Notes: generated from the sequence alone by a model not told the origin. A stretch of 64,000 nucleotides of DNA from JBFHFS01 sp041583495 (GCA_041583495.1 JBFHFS010000002.1:1-64000), one strand, 5' to 3'; counted from the stretch's first letter, positions 45,394 to 55,109 are shown. Numbers and translations are program-made.

Positions 45394-46845
45394 CTACTTT
45401 TGGAAGTAGTAATTAAACTTGAAATATGAACCATCCCCGCTTGCCTGTCCTATATTATCCGGTATATCGGCAACAGCTTCAGTAATTTCTAAGAAACCAT
45501 ATTTTATTGTGCCGTTCCAGTCTTGCTCCACAATGATAACATCACCAGCACCAAATTGATCGTCATTACCCGTACCGGTGGTGTAAATCTTAAGGTCGCT
45601 TGAACCTGCACCAAAGTTGACCACAACATCAGACTCAATATCTGTCAATGTTTTATTTTTCACCGCATCAATGTAAATTTTATGCGCAGGGTCGTTGGGA
45701 TCCAGTACTCCTAATTGGGAAACTTTCACGGCATTTTCGCCAGGAAGCTTGTCGCCGGTGCTAATACATGCATAGTTTTTAATAACACTCCCGGCATTAC
45801 CTGCTTGTCTTAATTGAATATATCCGCTTTTTGAGGCGTAGGCTATTAAGGAGATATTTGGCTGTAAAACGGTAAGCCAATCGGCACAAGCATCATAAAC
45901 CAATCCTGTATTAAAATCAAGAAAATACTCCCCTTCGGCCCCTCGTGAGTTTAACCTAATGCCAGAGTAATAATTTATTGTTGGCACAATTATTTTAAAG
46001 CTCTCATGAAGTGTTTCCACTTGTGTTCCACCGAAATAGGTTGCAATAACCGTTACACCGGTGGTGGTAACACTAAACTGATCTTCGGATAGAGAAACAA
46101 CAAGCTTATCTCCTGTTTGGCTTACAACCGAAGCTACCTGACCGTCAAACAATATTTCATCAATCAAGGTAAGGTTTTCACCTTCGAAAGTTATCTCGGT
46201 ATTTGTAACACCCTGATCAGGAATTACATTAAACGCAGGTAAAATACGATATAAAGAGATTTTACCTGTTGATTCAGCTTGCTTAATTACCCCATTGTCG
46301 TTATACGAAAATGAAACACTTGCTGGTTCTTCTGCTTCTTCAAAAAAAGGTACATTAACCAGATAAAAATCATCATTTGCTTCAACAATGCTTGCTTTTG
46401 AAGAGCCAAAAAAAACGTCATAAACAACATCAAGGTTTGTCCCGCTTATTTGTAATGTACTATTTGGAAGCACAAGTTTATCTGCAAAATCGGTGATGGT
46501 CGGTACAGGATGGATAACGGTGAATTCATCAGCCGACGAAATAGACCCTGTATTATTATAGACTGTAACCTTACCGGAAACAGAACCCTTATTAAGTTTT
46601 GCGACCAACTCCTTATCACTAATACGATACTTAATAGTACCCAGGCTATCGCCGAAATAAACAGTACTAACGTTACCTAAATAATCTCCCTTAATGGTAA
46701 TTTCATCCCCGGAACGACCTGTAGCAGGCTCAAAACTCTCTATTACAGGCGCCTTTTCTTCTATTGTATTAAATACCAACTGTTCATTACATCCATAGTT
46801 AAATGTAATCATTAGCATAAATACCATTAAACTAATATTTTTCAT
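45394..46845 (-). CDS. IPT/TIG-domain lipoprotein, probable surface glycan-binding protein
   Basis: 483 residues with lipobox NYGC (Cys19). Three immunoglobulin-like IPT/TIG domains follow (about 33-110, 112-195 and 205-290; the first contains PATGRSGDEITIKG). The last 190 residues form a different beta-rich domain with several aromatic residues (DACADWL, VEQDWNGTIKYG) that would suit glycan binding. It follows susD by 18 bases, the place usually taken by SusE/SusF-like surface binding proteins. It should hold alginate chains at the cell surface. Confidence 0.8.
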   Translation of the reverse strand: MKNISLMVFMLMITFNYGCNEQLVFNTIEEKAPVIESFEPATGRSGDEITIKGDYLGNVSTVYFGDSLGTIKYRISDKELVAKLNKGSVSGKVTVYNNTGSISSADEFTVIHPVPTITDFADKLVLPNSTLQISGTNLDVVYDVFFGSSKASIVEANDDFYLVNVPFFEEAEEPASVSFSYNDNGVIKQAESTGKISLYRILPAFNVIPDQGVTNTEITFEGENLTLIDEILFDGQVASVVSQTGDKLVVSLSEDQFSVTTTGVTVIATYFGGTQVETLHESFKIIVPTINYYSGIRLNSRGAEGEYFLDFNTGLVYDACADWLTVLQPNISLIAYASKSGYIQLRQAGNAGSVIKNYACISTGDKLPGENAVKVSQLGVLDPNDPAHKIYIDAVKNKTLTDIESDVVVNFGAGSSDLKIYTTGTGNDDQFGAGDVIIVEQDWNGTIKYGFLEITEAVADIPDNIGQASGDGSYFKFNYYFQK

Positions 46846-46863
46846 TGCTCCTTTTTTAGTTGA

Positions 46864-48411
46864 TTAATAACCTGGGTTTTGCGTTGCATTAGTAGCAACG
46901 GTCATTACACTGTTTGGTATCGGCAATAAATATTGCCACTCCTGTAGTTTTCTTCCGCTTTCGCTTAAATAGCTCATATCGTTTAAAGCTCCTGCGTAGT
47001 AGGGATCTGAATCTACTGTACCATCGGCCGAAATAGAGTTTATAATTATTTCAGCGTTGTAATGTGCTTCCATAACTGTAGCCAACCGGTCAGTTCTCAA
47101 AAGATCATAATAACGATGATTCTCAAAGGCAAATTCAAGCCGTCGTTCCTTTTCAATCGCAAGCATCATATCCCTTTTAGTAGGCACATCAACTTCCTCT
47201 ATAGGATCCAGATTAACTCTATCTCTCACTTCATTAATATAAGGCAATGCATTAGCAACCGTTGAAATTTCATTTTCAATTTCAGCCAACATGAGTAATA
47301 CATCCGCAAAACGAAGAACAATCCAATCATTTTCCGCATCCAATTCATTTTCAAATGTTGAAAAGAATTTTGTAACGAACGGAACAGCATTCAGATTACC
47401 ACTGTCATCGATCCAGGTAGCATTCATCACAACATCTTTACGAACCCCATCACCCTCCGCATCATAAGCTTCGACCAGGTCGTTCGTAGGGGTGTTGTAG
47501 TTATAGGCTCTACCGGCCACGAAAGTACCGTCGCGTGGAGAAAAATAATTGGCAAACGGCGCCCCTTGTCCATAACCTCCTGATAAATAACGCACAGCAA
47601 AAATAATCTCATTGTTCATTTCGTTATTCACATCAAACACGCTGGCATAACTACCCAGCAGGCTGTGTCCACTATTGTTTTTCACATCAGTTAGAAGTGT
47701 TTTCGCATCGGAGTAACGTTCAAGGGTTAAGTAAACCTTTGCCAACAAGGTTTTAGCAGCCCACGATGTAACTCGTCCCTTTTCAGAACTGGCATAGGTA
47801 GTGGGCAGCAACGCGGTGCTGCCGGATGCACCCGCGGCCAGGCTCAGGTCATTTTCGATTACATCATAAACCTCTTGTACCGAACTACGCGGAAGATCAT
47901 TTCCATCGTCAATACTGAGTCTCTCGGTTACAAGAAACACGGGACCATATAAACGAACCAGGTTGAAATAAATGTAGGCCCTGATAAAACGAGCTTCACC
48001 TTCCAGCTGTTCCTTTAAATCGGCATCGCCTACAACATCAAGATTCTCCAGGACCACATTACAGTTATCAATGGCTTTGTAAGCTGCTTCCCAATAACTT
48101 GTATTTTCATCATGAGTTGTTTCTACGGTAAAATTATCCAGCTGTCTTAAACGAACATTTATTGCATCGCCGGTATTTTTAATGTACAAACGTGCGTTAT
48201 CAGAGCGTACTTCAGACAAACGCCATTCTTCATTAGTCAAACTTCTCAAGCCGCTGTAACAAGCCATTGCAGCCATATTCAGTTCCTCGTCGTTGGTGTA
48301 GAAACTGCCTTCTCCCAACTGATCAACCGGTTCTTTATCTAAAAATTCTTCGCATGAAGAGAATACCAAAACGGCCAATGCCATTAGAGCTATATTTATA
48401 TATTTTTTCAT
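46864..48411 (-). CDS. susD: SusD/RagB-family glycan-binding lipoprotein
   Basis: 515 residues with lipobox FSSC (Cys20). Typical SusD features are the N-terminal CEEFLDKEPVDQ, tetratricopeptide-like helices (EGEARFIRAYIYFNLVRLYG), and the C-terminal RRLEFAFENHRYYDLLR followed by LLPIPNSV. It caps the SusC channel and presents oligosaccharides. It starts 23 bases after susC; its partner and the neighbouring lyases make alginate oligosaccharides the likely ligand. Confidence 0.94.
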   Translation of the reverse strand: MKKYINIALMALAVLVFSSCEEFLDKEPVDQLGEGSFYTNDEELNMAAMACYSGLRSLTNEEWRLSEVRSDNARLYIKNTGDAINVRLRQLDNFTVETTHDENTSYWEAAYKAIDNCNVVLENLDVVGDADLKEQLEGEARFIRAYIYFNLVRLYGPVFLVTERLSIDDGNDLPRSSVQEVYDVIENDLSLAAGASGSTALLPTTYASSEKGRVTSWAAKTLLAKVYLTLERYSDAKTLLTDVKNNSGHSLLGSYASVFDVNNEMNNEIIFAVRYLSGGYGQGAPFANYFSPRDGTFVAGRAYNYNTPTNDLVEAYDAEGDGVRKDVVMNATWIDDSGNLNAVPFVTKFFSTFENELDAENDWIVLRFADVLLMLAEIENEISTVANALPYINEVRDRVNLDPIEEVDVPTKRDMMLAIEKERRLEFAFENHRYYDLLRTDRLATVMEAHYNAEIIINSISADGTVDSDPYYAGALNDMSYLSESGRKLQEWQYLLPIPNSVMTVATNATQNPGY

Positions 48412-48434
48412 AACCTGTCTGATTATTTTAGTGG

Positions 48435-51400
48435 TTAAAAACTAATATCGATACCTGCACTGTATACTCTCTGAATAGGGAATGCTCCTCGTTGGTAACC
48501 ATCAACCAAAGGACTTCCATAATTGCTGCCGGAAGTTTTACGTGCTTCAGGGTTAATACCTCTATAGTCAGACGACCACAAGTAGAACAGATTTTGTCCG
48601 CTTAAATAGACCCTTACATTAGAAATATTAGCTTTTCTTGCAATGCTCTTAGGTAATGAATAACCAATCGTTAGATCGCGTAGTGCCAGGTAACCGGCGT
48701 CTTCTACTGCATAATCAGTTTGAACCTGGGTTATACCGTTTCTTTCAAAAGGCGTTTTACCATCGCCAGGATTATTTGTATCGATCCATCTGTTGGCGTT
48801 GAAGTTTTTATTGTATCTCACTGTTTCAGCGTAGTAGATGTCACCATTAACAATCTCTGCTCCAACTACACCTTGTAAAAGAAATGAAAGATCGAAGCTT
48901 TTATAGGTGAAATTATTGGAAATACCCCATGTAAAATCGGGAAGAGGATTACCAATAACAGTGAAGTCATTGGCATCAATAACATTATCTCCGTTAACAT
49001 TCACAGCTCTCAAACCACCTGGAGCATCGCTCACGTTCGAAGGGTTATTGGCAATTTCATCTGCCGAGATCCAAACACCTTGTGTTTTGTAGCCATAGAA
49101 CTGAACCAGAGGATCTCCGACTCTTGTTAAGTACATTTCACCTCTTTCACCAGTGGTGATTTGCTCGTTTTCGCCTCCAAGGTCGAGTACTTTATTGCGG
49201 TTCATCGAGTAGTTAAAGGTTGTGTTCCATATGAAATCGCCCGTGTTGAAGTTGCGGGTTGTTAATACGATTTCAAGACCCTTATTCCGCACTTTACCTT
49301 CGTTACTCCATGCTTCCTTAAAGCCTAAGACAGAACTCACTGAGCGCTCATACAGCAAACTTTTGGTTATTGAATAGTAATAGTCAATTCCTAAATTAAT
49401 GGTACCATCGAAAGCCGTAAGATCAACACCATAATTAAATTCGTTCGTTTGCTCCCATTGCAGCAGGGAGTTACCAATTACGCTGGATGTATTGGAAATT
49501 CCAGGAATCACAGACCCATTGGAGCTACCTAACACATAGCTGTTTGGAGATAACACGTTGGTATTGGCATAGTTTGGAATATCATCGGTACCTGTAACAC
49601 CATAACTGGCACGTAGTTTCAATTGATCTACCCAGGTTGCAGCCTCTTTAAAGAAATCTTCTTCAGAGATACGCCATCCCAGTGAAACGGATGGGAAATA
49701 CCCCCAACGGTTATCCTTACCGAACTTGGAACTCCCGTCGCCCCTGAAACTAGCCGACAACAAATACTTATCGGCATACGAATAAGCAAAACGGGAGAAT
49801 AAAGACACCAATCCTTCTTCTTGTTCCCAGGTACCGGTAACCTGACCATCGTCATTATACTGCAAAATAGTTCCGGCAGCATTCAGTGTCCGGATGTAAT
49901 CGGTAGGGAAGTTATTGCCATATATTCCGGCAATTTTTGTATTTCTCTCCTGAATTGAGAAACCAAGCAATCCATCGAAATTATGTTTCCCCGTTTTCCT
50001 CTCATAAGTTAGTGTGTTTTCAGATAACAGGTCAGTAAACAAGTCATTTTCGTACAAGCCTTCGTTAGGCGAAGAGGCTGTTTTTGAGTTTACATTTTTG
50101 TAGGTATTCTCAACTGTATATTCCACATTGAATCCATTCGATGTTTTAAATTGCAAACCTTTAGCCAGCTTCACATTCAGAAAAATCGAACCTTGCATGC
50201 GGTAAGCATCACTCGAATAAAATTCGTTGTTCATAACCGACAAGGGGTTATTGTTGGAAGTACTATAAGGAGAAGCTGTTACTGTCCTCTCCAGGCCCGT
50301 TTGCGGGTCGATACCGGTATAGGTTTTATTGCTGTAATGATAACCATGAGAATAACTTCCTACCGGCTGCCCGGTTAGAGCAGATGTGTACTCATTATGA
50401 TATACCGGCAAATACCTTGGCGTCCGCACAAAATCGGTAAACGGGTTGGTAGGACTGGCCTTTTTGGTATAGCTCGGGGCCATGGTAATACCAATTTTCG
50501 TCTTTGGTGATAATTCGGCTTCGATTTTAGCGCGTACATTCAGCCTATCATATTTATTTTGAAGCATGATACCTTCGTCTCCCAGGTATGAGGATGAAAC
50601 ATAGTATCTCAAACCTTTCTTTCCTCCCGACACATTAAACTGGGCATTAAACACACCTGCCAGCCTTAAAGCTTCTTCCTGCCAGTTTGTGTCTTCAGTT
50701 TCTAAGGCAGCCATCGCGAAATACAAGTTACTAATGGTTGTTCCGGAAAGATTGGCCTCATTCACCTTCATGGCAATAAATTCGTCCTGAGTCATCATGG
50801 GGTGCAACTCATAAATATCTTTAACCCCATAGGATGCACGTACATTATACTTGGGTTTATCTTCACTACCACTCTTAGTTGTAATAATGATTACCCCATT
50901 AGCAGCTCGGGATCCGTAGATGGCAGCAGAAGCCGCATCTTTTAATACTTCCATGGATTCAATGTCGGCAACATCAACCATGCTGAGACCGTCGGAAATC
51001 GGGAAACCATCAACAATAACAAGCGGTTGCCCGTTTGCACTGATGGAGCCGTTTCCACGTACCGTAATAGTAGGAGCCTGGCCTACCTCCGAAGTTGTAT
51101 TTTGAACTTGTACCCCGGCTATACGACCCTGCAAAACCTGATCAGCCCTGCCACCCGGTATGTCCTCAAGCCCTTCTGTGTCTAGTTTCGCAATGGAGCC
51201 AGTCAAATGCGATTTCTTCATCGTACCGTAACCTACCACTACCACTTCTTCAATACTTGCAATGTCAGCTTTCAGTCCAACATTAATGTTCGTTGCTCCT
51301 GAAAACGCCATTTCCTGAGTTATATATCCGATAAAGGAAACAACAATTATCCCTGATTCGTTTTGCGTTGTCAGAGTGAATTTGCCATCCATATCGGTAA

Positions 51401-51554
51401 CGGTTCCGTTTGAGGTCCCTTTTTCTACAATTGTAGCTCCCGGGAGGGTTTCATTATTATCTGCATCAATAACACTTCCTGTAACCTGAACCTGAGCAGA
51501 AACGCCAACTGCAAAAGCAAGTATTATTAAAGTTAGGCTAAAGAATTTTTTCAT
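48435..51554 (-). CDS. susC: SusC/RagA-family TonB-dependent receptor
   Basis: 1039 residues. Signal peptide, then a carboxypeptidase-D-like domain (about 22-105, VTGSVIDADNNETLPGATI), the TonB box and plug (VVVGYGTMKKSHLTGSI; GSRAANGVIIITTKSG), and a long barrel ending in Phe (DISF). It moves oligosaccharides through the outer membrane using TonB energy. First gene of the run susC-susD-IPT and probably of a longer alginate operon. The regulator gene lies upstream on the same strand behind a terminator hairpin, so susC should have its own promoter in 51555-51690; I could not identify clear boxes. Confidence 0.95.
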   Translation of the reverse strand: MKKFFSLTLIILAFAVGVSAQVQVTGSVIDADNNETLPGATIVEKGTSNGTVTDMDGKFTLTTQNESGIIVVSFIGYITQEMAFSGATNINVGLKADIASIEEVVVVGYGTMKKSHLTGSIAKLDTEGLEDIPGGRADQVLQGRIAGVQVQNTTSEVGQAPTITVRGNGSISANGQPLVIVDGFPISDGLSMVDVADIESMEVLKDAASAAIYGSRAANGVIIITTKSGSEDKPKYNVRASYGVKDIYELHPMMTQDEFIAMKVNEANLSGTTISNLYFAMAALETEDTNWQEEALRLAGVFNAQFNVSGGKKGLRYYVSSSYLGDEGIMLQNKYDRLNVRAKIEAELSPKTKIGITMAPSYTKKASPTNPFTDFVRTPRYLPVYHNEYTSALTGQPVGSYSHGYHYSNKTYTGIDPQTGLERTVTASPYSTSNNNPLSVMNNEFYSSDAYRMQGSIFLNVKLAKGLQFKTSNGFNVEYTVENTYKNVNSKTASSPNEGLYENDLFTDLLSENTLTYERKTGKHNFDGLLGFSIQERNTKIAGIYGNNFPTDYIRTLNAAGTILQYNDDGQVTGTWEQEEGLVSLFSRFAYSYADKYLLSASFRGDGSSKFGKDNRWGYFPSVSLGWRISEEDFFKEAATWVDQLKLRASYGVTGTDDIPNYANTNVLSPNSYVLGSSNGSVIPGISNTSSVIGNSLLQWEQTNEFNYGVDLTAFDGTINLGIDYYYSITKSLLYERSVSSVLGFKEAWSNEGKVRNKGLEIVLTTRNFNTGDFIWNTTFNYSMNRNKVLDLGGENEQITTGERGEMYLTRVGDPLVQFYGYKTQGVWISADEIANNPSNVSDAPGGLRAVNVNGDNVIDANDFTVIGNPLPDFTWGISNNFTYKSFDLSFLLQGVVGAEIVNGDIYYAETVRYNKNFNANRWIDTNNPGDGKTPFERNGITQVQTDYAVEDAGYLALRDLTIGYSLPKSIARKANISNVRVYLSGQNLFYLWSSDYRGINPEARKTSGSNYGSPLVDGYQRGAFPIQRVYSAGIDISF

Positions 51555-51694
51555 TTATCCAGTTTTAAAGATTAAAAGAATGCGATTAATTCAATAGTGT
51601 TATATTTGTAGAGCACGGTTATATCTTAGGTTTTGATATTTGTCACCTGCAAGTTTCTTATATCAGATGTTAAAGATTTTTCCGTCAGTTCTCT

Positions 51695-51725
51695 AAAGGA
51701 TTGGCTTTTTAAGCCAATCCTTTTT
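51695..51725. terminator. Terminator hairpin between the GntR gene and susC
   Basis: AAAGGATTGGCTT (51695-51707) and AAGCCAATCCTTT (51711-51723) form a 13-pair stem with a three-base loop. It lies 48 bases after the GntR stop and separates it from susC. The stronger T-run is on the plus strand, but the stem is symmetrical and can stop both directions. Confidence 0.8.
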
Positions 51726-51772
51726 AGCTGGTATCATAATTTTTGTGCATCTTATAAATAGTTTTAGTTTAA

Positions 51773-52492
51773 TTATTTCTCTTTTCCTTTATAAGACAAG
51801 CTAAAATCCAATACGTCTTTCAGATGGTTACGCATAGCCTTTTCTGCACCCGTTGAATCTTGTTTGACGATGCAATCGAGTATTACTTTATGGTTTTCGA
51901 ACGATTTGTAGAAACGGCCTTCAGCGCAAACATTTAATTTCTTGTAAATTTCCAGGATGTCGGGAATCAAAATAAGCATTAACGATTTTATGACTTTGTT
52001 TTGGCTGGCCTCTGCAATTCTCAGGTGAAAGTTGAGGTCTTCCCTGACACTGGATAACCTGGCATCTACTTTTTGCTTGTACTCATCGAGCTTTTCTTCC
52101 AGATCGGCTATATCTCGTGAAGTACGGCGCATGGCAGCCTGACCACAGGCGTATGTTTCCAAAACAACACGCGTTTCAACCAGGTGGAAAAAATCATTTT
52201 CGTTTAATTTGATCACATTTGCGATTAAGCCTTCCATGGCTGAAATATCGGCTCCGGAAACAATCGTTCCACTTTGTGGCAAGGTCTTGAGAATCCCATA
52301 AAACTCAAGTTTTTTAATGGCATCGCGAACATAAGTTCTGCCAATCCCAAACGTCTCAGACAACTTCCTTTCTGAAGGTAATTTATCACCTGTCTTTAAC
52401 TGGCCTGACACAATAGAATTACGAATTTGTTTTATAATCTTATCTACCGGACTTTCTACTTCTATGGTTTTGAAATTCTCCAAAACATCCAT
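51773..52492 (-). CDS. FadR-subfamily GntR transcriptional regulator
   Basis: 239 residues. N-terminal winged helix-turn-helix (KLPSERKLSETFGIGRTYV, 38-55) and a C-terminal all-helical FCD domain with the usual Asp/His metal-ligand pattern (ETRVVLETYAC, LNFHLRIAEASQNK). Members of this subfamily, such as UxuR, ExuR and KdgR-like proteins, respond to uronic acids or their keto products. It is encoded upstream of susC on the same strand. Its own promoter carries two TTGGT(C/T)GACCA palindromes, and a third stands before the TSUP-kinase operon, which suggests self-repression and control of the catabolic genes, relieved by a uronate product. Confidence 0.88.
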   Translation of the reverse strand: MDVLENFKTIEVESPVDKIIKQIRNSIVSGQLKTGDKLPSERKLSETFGIGRTYVRDAIKKLEFYGILKTLPQSGTIVSGADISAMEGLIANVIKLNENDFFHLVETRVVLETYACGQAAMRRTSRDIADLEEKLDEYKQKVDARLSSVREDLNFHLRIAEASQNKVIKSLMLILIPDILEIYKKLNVCAEGRFYKSFENHKVILDCIVKQDSTGAEKAMRNHLKDVLDFSLSYKGKEK

Positions 52493-52636
52493 ATTTCTTC
52501 TTTTTTAATTATTCTTACTCTGTTATTAATCCCTTGTTAAATGTTTATGGCATCGGATACTGACGAAGGGCCATAACTGGCAGTCCTTTAAACGATAGGT
52601 TTTTGTAATTAACCCTATTCATTGCTAATTCATTTT

Positions 52637-52648
52637 TTGGTCGACCAG
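52637..52648. promoter_or_regulatory. GntR-type operator 1
   Basis: TTGGTCGACCAG contains the perfect palindrome TGGTCGACCA. It is centred 22 bases from operator 2, about two helix turns, so two dimers would sit on the same face of DNA. A further small palindrome, CCAGTTACTGG (52645-52655), lies between the two. Confidence 0.65.
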
Positions 52649-52658
52649 TTACTGGCAA

Positions 52659-52670
52659 TTGGTTGACCAA
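52659..52670. promoter_or_regulatory. GntR-type operator 2, overlapping the -7 box
   Basis: TTGGTTGACCAA, palindromic except for the central pair. On the minus strand it overlaps the last three bases of the -7 box of the GntR gene, which fits direct self-repression. Confidence 0.65.
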
Positions 52671-52699
52671 ATATAAAAAACAATTATTAACAATGCAAA
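52668..52699 (-). promoter_or_regulatory. Bacteroidota-type promoter of the GntR gene
   Basis: On the minus strand TTTG (-33, 52696-52699) is followed after 20 bases by TATATTTG (52668-52675), an exact match to the Bacteroidota -7 consensus TAnnTTTG. It implies a 5' leader of about 165 bases before the start codon at 52492. Confidence 0.65.
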
Positions 52700-53158
52700 A
52701 TATTTTCACTCAAAAAACTGATTTTTCCAATACACAACAAGTGCTCTGTTTTTCAAACCCTTAAACACTATGGTGTACAACACATCTCAGACATACAACC
52801 CAAATGATTAGAATTAGAAAAAACTAAAATTTAAGGTTTTTTTGTTTTTCTCCAGCGTTAAGACAAAGACCCCCTCTTTATACACCAGCACCTCCACCAA
52901 ATACCAGAAGCCAAACGCGCACACTTTTTTTTAGGTTTGGTGTGGTTCCCGTGCTCCCATAAACTACCAAAAATATCTACGGCCAATTGCACTTTTTGAG
53001 ACCTGTCAGTATAAGCTTACCGAAAAATCAGCCTATCTGACACAGAGGGAAAGTGGAGGTTCAATATTCAGCAATTCCGGCTCGACACCTGCAAAATGCG
53101 AAAAATATTCCCGAACTTGGCAATGGACAAAATGAAGCCAGGGTACAAAAATGAATTT

Positions 53159-54286
53159 ATGAAGACAATTGTTATTGCCCCTGACAAATTTAAGGGTTCA
53201 ATTTCCGCAATAGAGTTCTGTGAAGCGGTTGAAAGAGGCATCAAAAGAGAGATACAGGAGGTGAATACAATCAAACTTCCCCTTGCCGATGGAGGCGACG
53301 GGACCATTGATGTTCTGAATTACTATCTGGCGGGAGAAATGATACCCGTTGATGTCCATAATCCTCGCTTGCAAAAAATCAAGGCCTCCTATCTTTATTC
53401 GAAGAGAAAAAAAACGGCTTACATCGAAATGTCAGAAGCCTCCGGGATACGATTGTTGAATGCCAACCAACTCAACCCACTGGAAACCACAACCTATGGA
53501 ACGGGAGAATTAATTCTGAATGCGCTTAACAAGGGGGCCCAACACATTATTCTGGGCATTGGGGGAAGCGCCACCAACGATGCCGGCATAGGCATGGCCA
53601 AAGCGCTGGGATTTCGGTTTTACGACAAAAACCATCAGGCTCTTGCGGGCTGTGGAAAGGATCTAATACAGATTTCAGCAATTGACTCTTCAGGGGTTCA
53701 TCCACGTCTTAAGCACGTTAATTTTGAGGTGGCCTGCGATGTGGATAATCCATTATATGGGCCAACCGGCGCCGCCGTTGTGTATGCCCCCCAAAAGGGC
53801 GCCACACCCGAAATGGTCGCCCACCTGGATGCAGGACTGAAGCATTTCAACGAAGTGGCTCATTCTGTTTTTGGCCGGAATCTGCAGCACACGGCCGGAG
53901 CCGGAGCCGCGGGTGGACTGGGAGCCGGATGTGTCCTGTTTTTAAAGGCCTGCTTAAAATCGGGTATCGAACTCATAAAAAACCAAGCCCGATTCGATGA
54001 GATGATCAAAGATGCCCACTGGGTGATCACCGGTGAAGGCAAACTTGATCAACAGACCTTCTCCGGCAAGGTGATAAAAGGGGTTATGAATTCCTTAACA
54101 GGACAAAAACTAGCCGTTTTTTGCGGAATAAATGAATTAAGAAGGCCTCTTCAAGCCAGTCATAACATAAGCTATCTAAAACAAACCATAGACTTTGCCG
54201 CAGATCCGGACGACTCCATGAAACAGGCTGCCATTTACCTGGAAATGGCCGCAGAAGAGTTCGCCAAAGCGATGCTGAAAGATTAA
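53159..54286 (+). CDS. glxK: Glycerate kinase (GlxK/GarK family)
   Basis: 375 residues from the ATG at 53159; a longer frame would put 21 unrelated residues before the conserved start MKTIVIAPDKFKGS. Family motifs seen are PLADGGDGT, GTGELI, GIGGSATNDAG(I/A)GMA and ITGEGKLDQQT. The enzyme phosphorylates glycerate to phosphoglycerate (2- or 3-). It is encoded divergently from the GntR regulator. Whether it belongs to the alginate pathway is open: KDG breakdown by Eda does not make glycerate, so it may serve another uronate or aldarate route. Confidence 0.9.
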   Translation: MKTIVIAPDKFKGSISAIEFCEAVERGIKREIQEVNTIKLPLADGGDGTIDVLNYYLAGEMIPVDVHNPRLQKIKASYLYSKRKKTAYIEMSEASGIRLLNANQLNPLETTTYGTGELILNALNKGAQHIILGIGGSATNDAGIGMAKALGFRFYDKNHQALAGCGKDLIQISAIDSSGVHPRLKHVNFEVACDVDNPLYGPTGAAVVYAPQKGATPEMVAHLDAGLKHFNEVAHSVFGRNLQHTAGAGAAGGLGAGCVLFLKACLKSGIELIKNQARFDEMIKDAHWVITGEGKLDQQTFSGKVIKGVMNSLTGQKLAVFCGINELRRPLQASHNISYLKQTIDFAADPDDSMKQAAIYLEMAAEEFAKAMLKD

Positions 54287-54297
54287 CCTCCGCTGCG

Positions 54298-54320
54298 GCC
54301 GCACGATTGTATCGCGTGGC
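54298..54320. repeat. Palindromic REP-like element 1
   Basis: GCCGCACGATTGTATCGCGTGGC, a 10-pair stem (one G-T pair) with a three-base loop, 11 bases after the glycerate kinase stop. It belongs to the same family as the copies at 55087, 55154 and 55231 and the core of the terminator at 25130. Confidence 0.75.
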
Positions 54321-54372
54321 TCTGTGTTAAACATTCCTGGGTAGAAAACCGTTTGGTAATAAACCGATTATC

Positions 54373-54543
54373 ATGTTCAAACTATTTAAAAAAAAGACCC
54401 GGCTCGAAGTGTTGCAGGCTAATTATGAAAAGCTGATGAAGGAGTGGCACAAGCTTTCGAAAATCAGCAGAGCCAAAAGCGACCAGGTGTATGCCGAAGC
54501 CCAAGCAATTGCCCTGGAGATGGAAGCCTTAAAAAACAAATGA
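54373..54543 (+). CDS. Lacal_2735-family small protein
   Basis: 56 residues, starting MFKLFKKKTRLEVLQANYEK and containing LMKEWHKLS. This matches the short helical Lacal_2735 family found across Bacteroidota, of unknown function. The composition is strongly charged and helical, without signal or membrane segment. The next gene starts three bases after its stop, so they are co-translated. Confidence 0.8.
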   Translation: MFKLFKKKTRLEVLQANYEKLMKEWHKLSKISRAKSDQVYAEAQAIALEMEALKNK

Positions 54544-54546
54544 ATT

Positions 54547-55035
54547 ATGGCTTTTTATCAATTTAAAAAAGAACAGTTTATCCCTTCCACCATAAAAGAG
54601 GTATGGGAATTCATCTCCTCACCCCTTAATCTGAAGGAGATTACGCCTCCCTACATGGGGTTCGATATTACCTCTGATGGCTTGCCCCAAAAGATGCACG
54701 AAGGCCTGATTATCAGCTACCGGCTTAGCCCCCTGAGGGGCATTCACACCACCTGGGTCACGGAGATTACGCACATCGAAGCTCCGCATTTTTTTGTCGA
54801 TGAACAACGGGTGGGCCCCTTTGCGCTGTGGCATCACCAACACCGGATAACTCCCCGCCCCAACGGAGTGCTCATGTCCGACATTGTTTCGTACCAGCCA
54901 CCCCTTGGCCCATTGGGGGCCATAGCCAACGCCTTCTTCATCCGTGACCGCCTCAACCGCATTTTTGACTATCGCCAGAAAGTACTCGAAAAACGATTTG
55001 GCCACACCCCCACCATAAAAAATTGGATCGCCTAA
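54547..55035 (+). CDS. SRPBCC-family ligand-binding protein
   Basis: 162 residues, cytosolic. The start FKKEQFIPSTIKEVWEFIS and ending FDYRQKVLEKRF are typical of START/SRPBCC proteins related to those annotated as cell-division inhibitors in other bacteria, with a large hydrophobic ligand cavity. No catalytic residue can be named. It lies three bases after the Lacal_2735-type gene; this small pair is recurrent in Bacteroidota as far as I recall. Three palindromic repeats follow. Confidence 0.8.
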   Translation: MAFYQFKKEQFIPSTIKEVWEFISSPLNLKEITPPYMGFDITSDGLPQKMHEGLIISYRLSPLRGIHTTWVTEITHIEAPHFFVDEQRVGPFALWHHQHRITPRPNGVLMSDIVSYQPPLGPLGAIANAFFIRDRLNRIFDYRQKVLEKRFGHTPTIKNWIA

Positions 55036-55086
55036 ACCTGATCCTATTTAAAAAAACAGATTAATCGCCACCACCCTGCTGCCGCT

Positions 55087-55109
55087 GCCGCACGATTGCA
55101 TCGTGTGGC
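55087..55109. repeat. Palindromic REP-like element 2
   Basis: GCCGCACGATTGCATCGTGTGGC: 10-pair stem GCCGCACGAT/ATCGTGTGGC, loop TGC. Identical to the copy at 55231. Confidence 0.85.

Larger units (their letters stand above)
52493..53158. other. Divergent promoter region between GntR and glycerate kinase
   Basis: 666 bases without a gene. The part near the regulator gene holds its promoter and two operators (52637-52699). The remaining 450 bases towards the glycerate kinase gene are AT-rich, with no further palindrome or gene that I could recognise. Confidence 0.6.
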
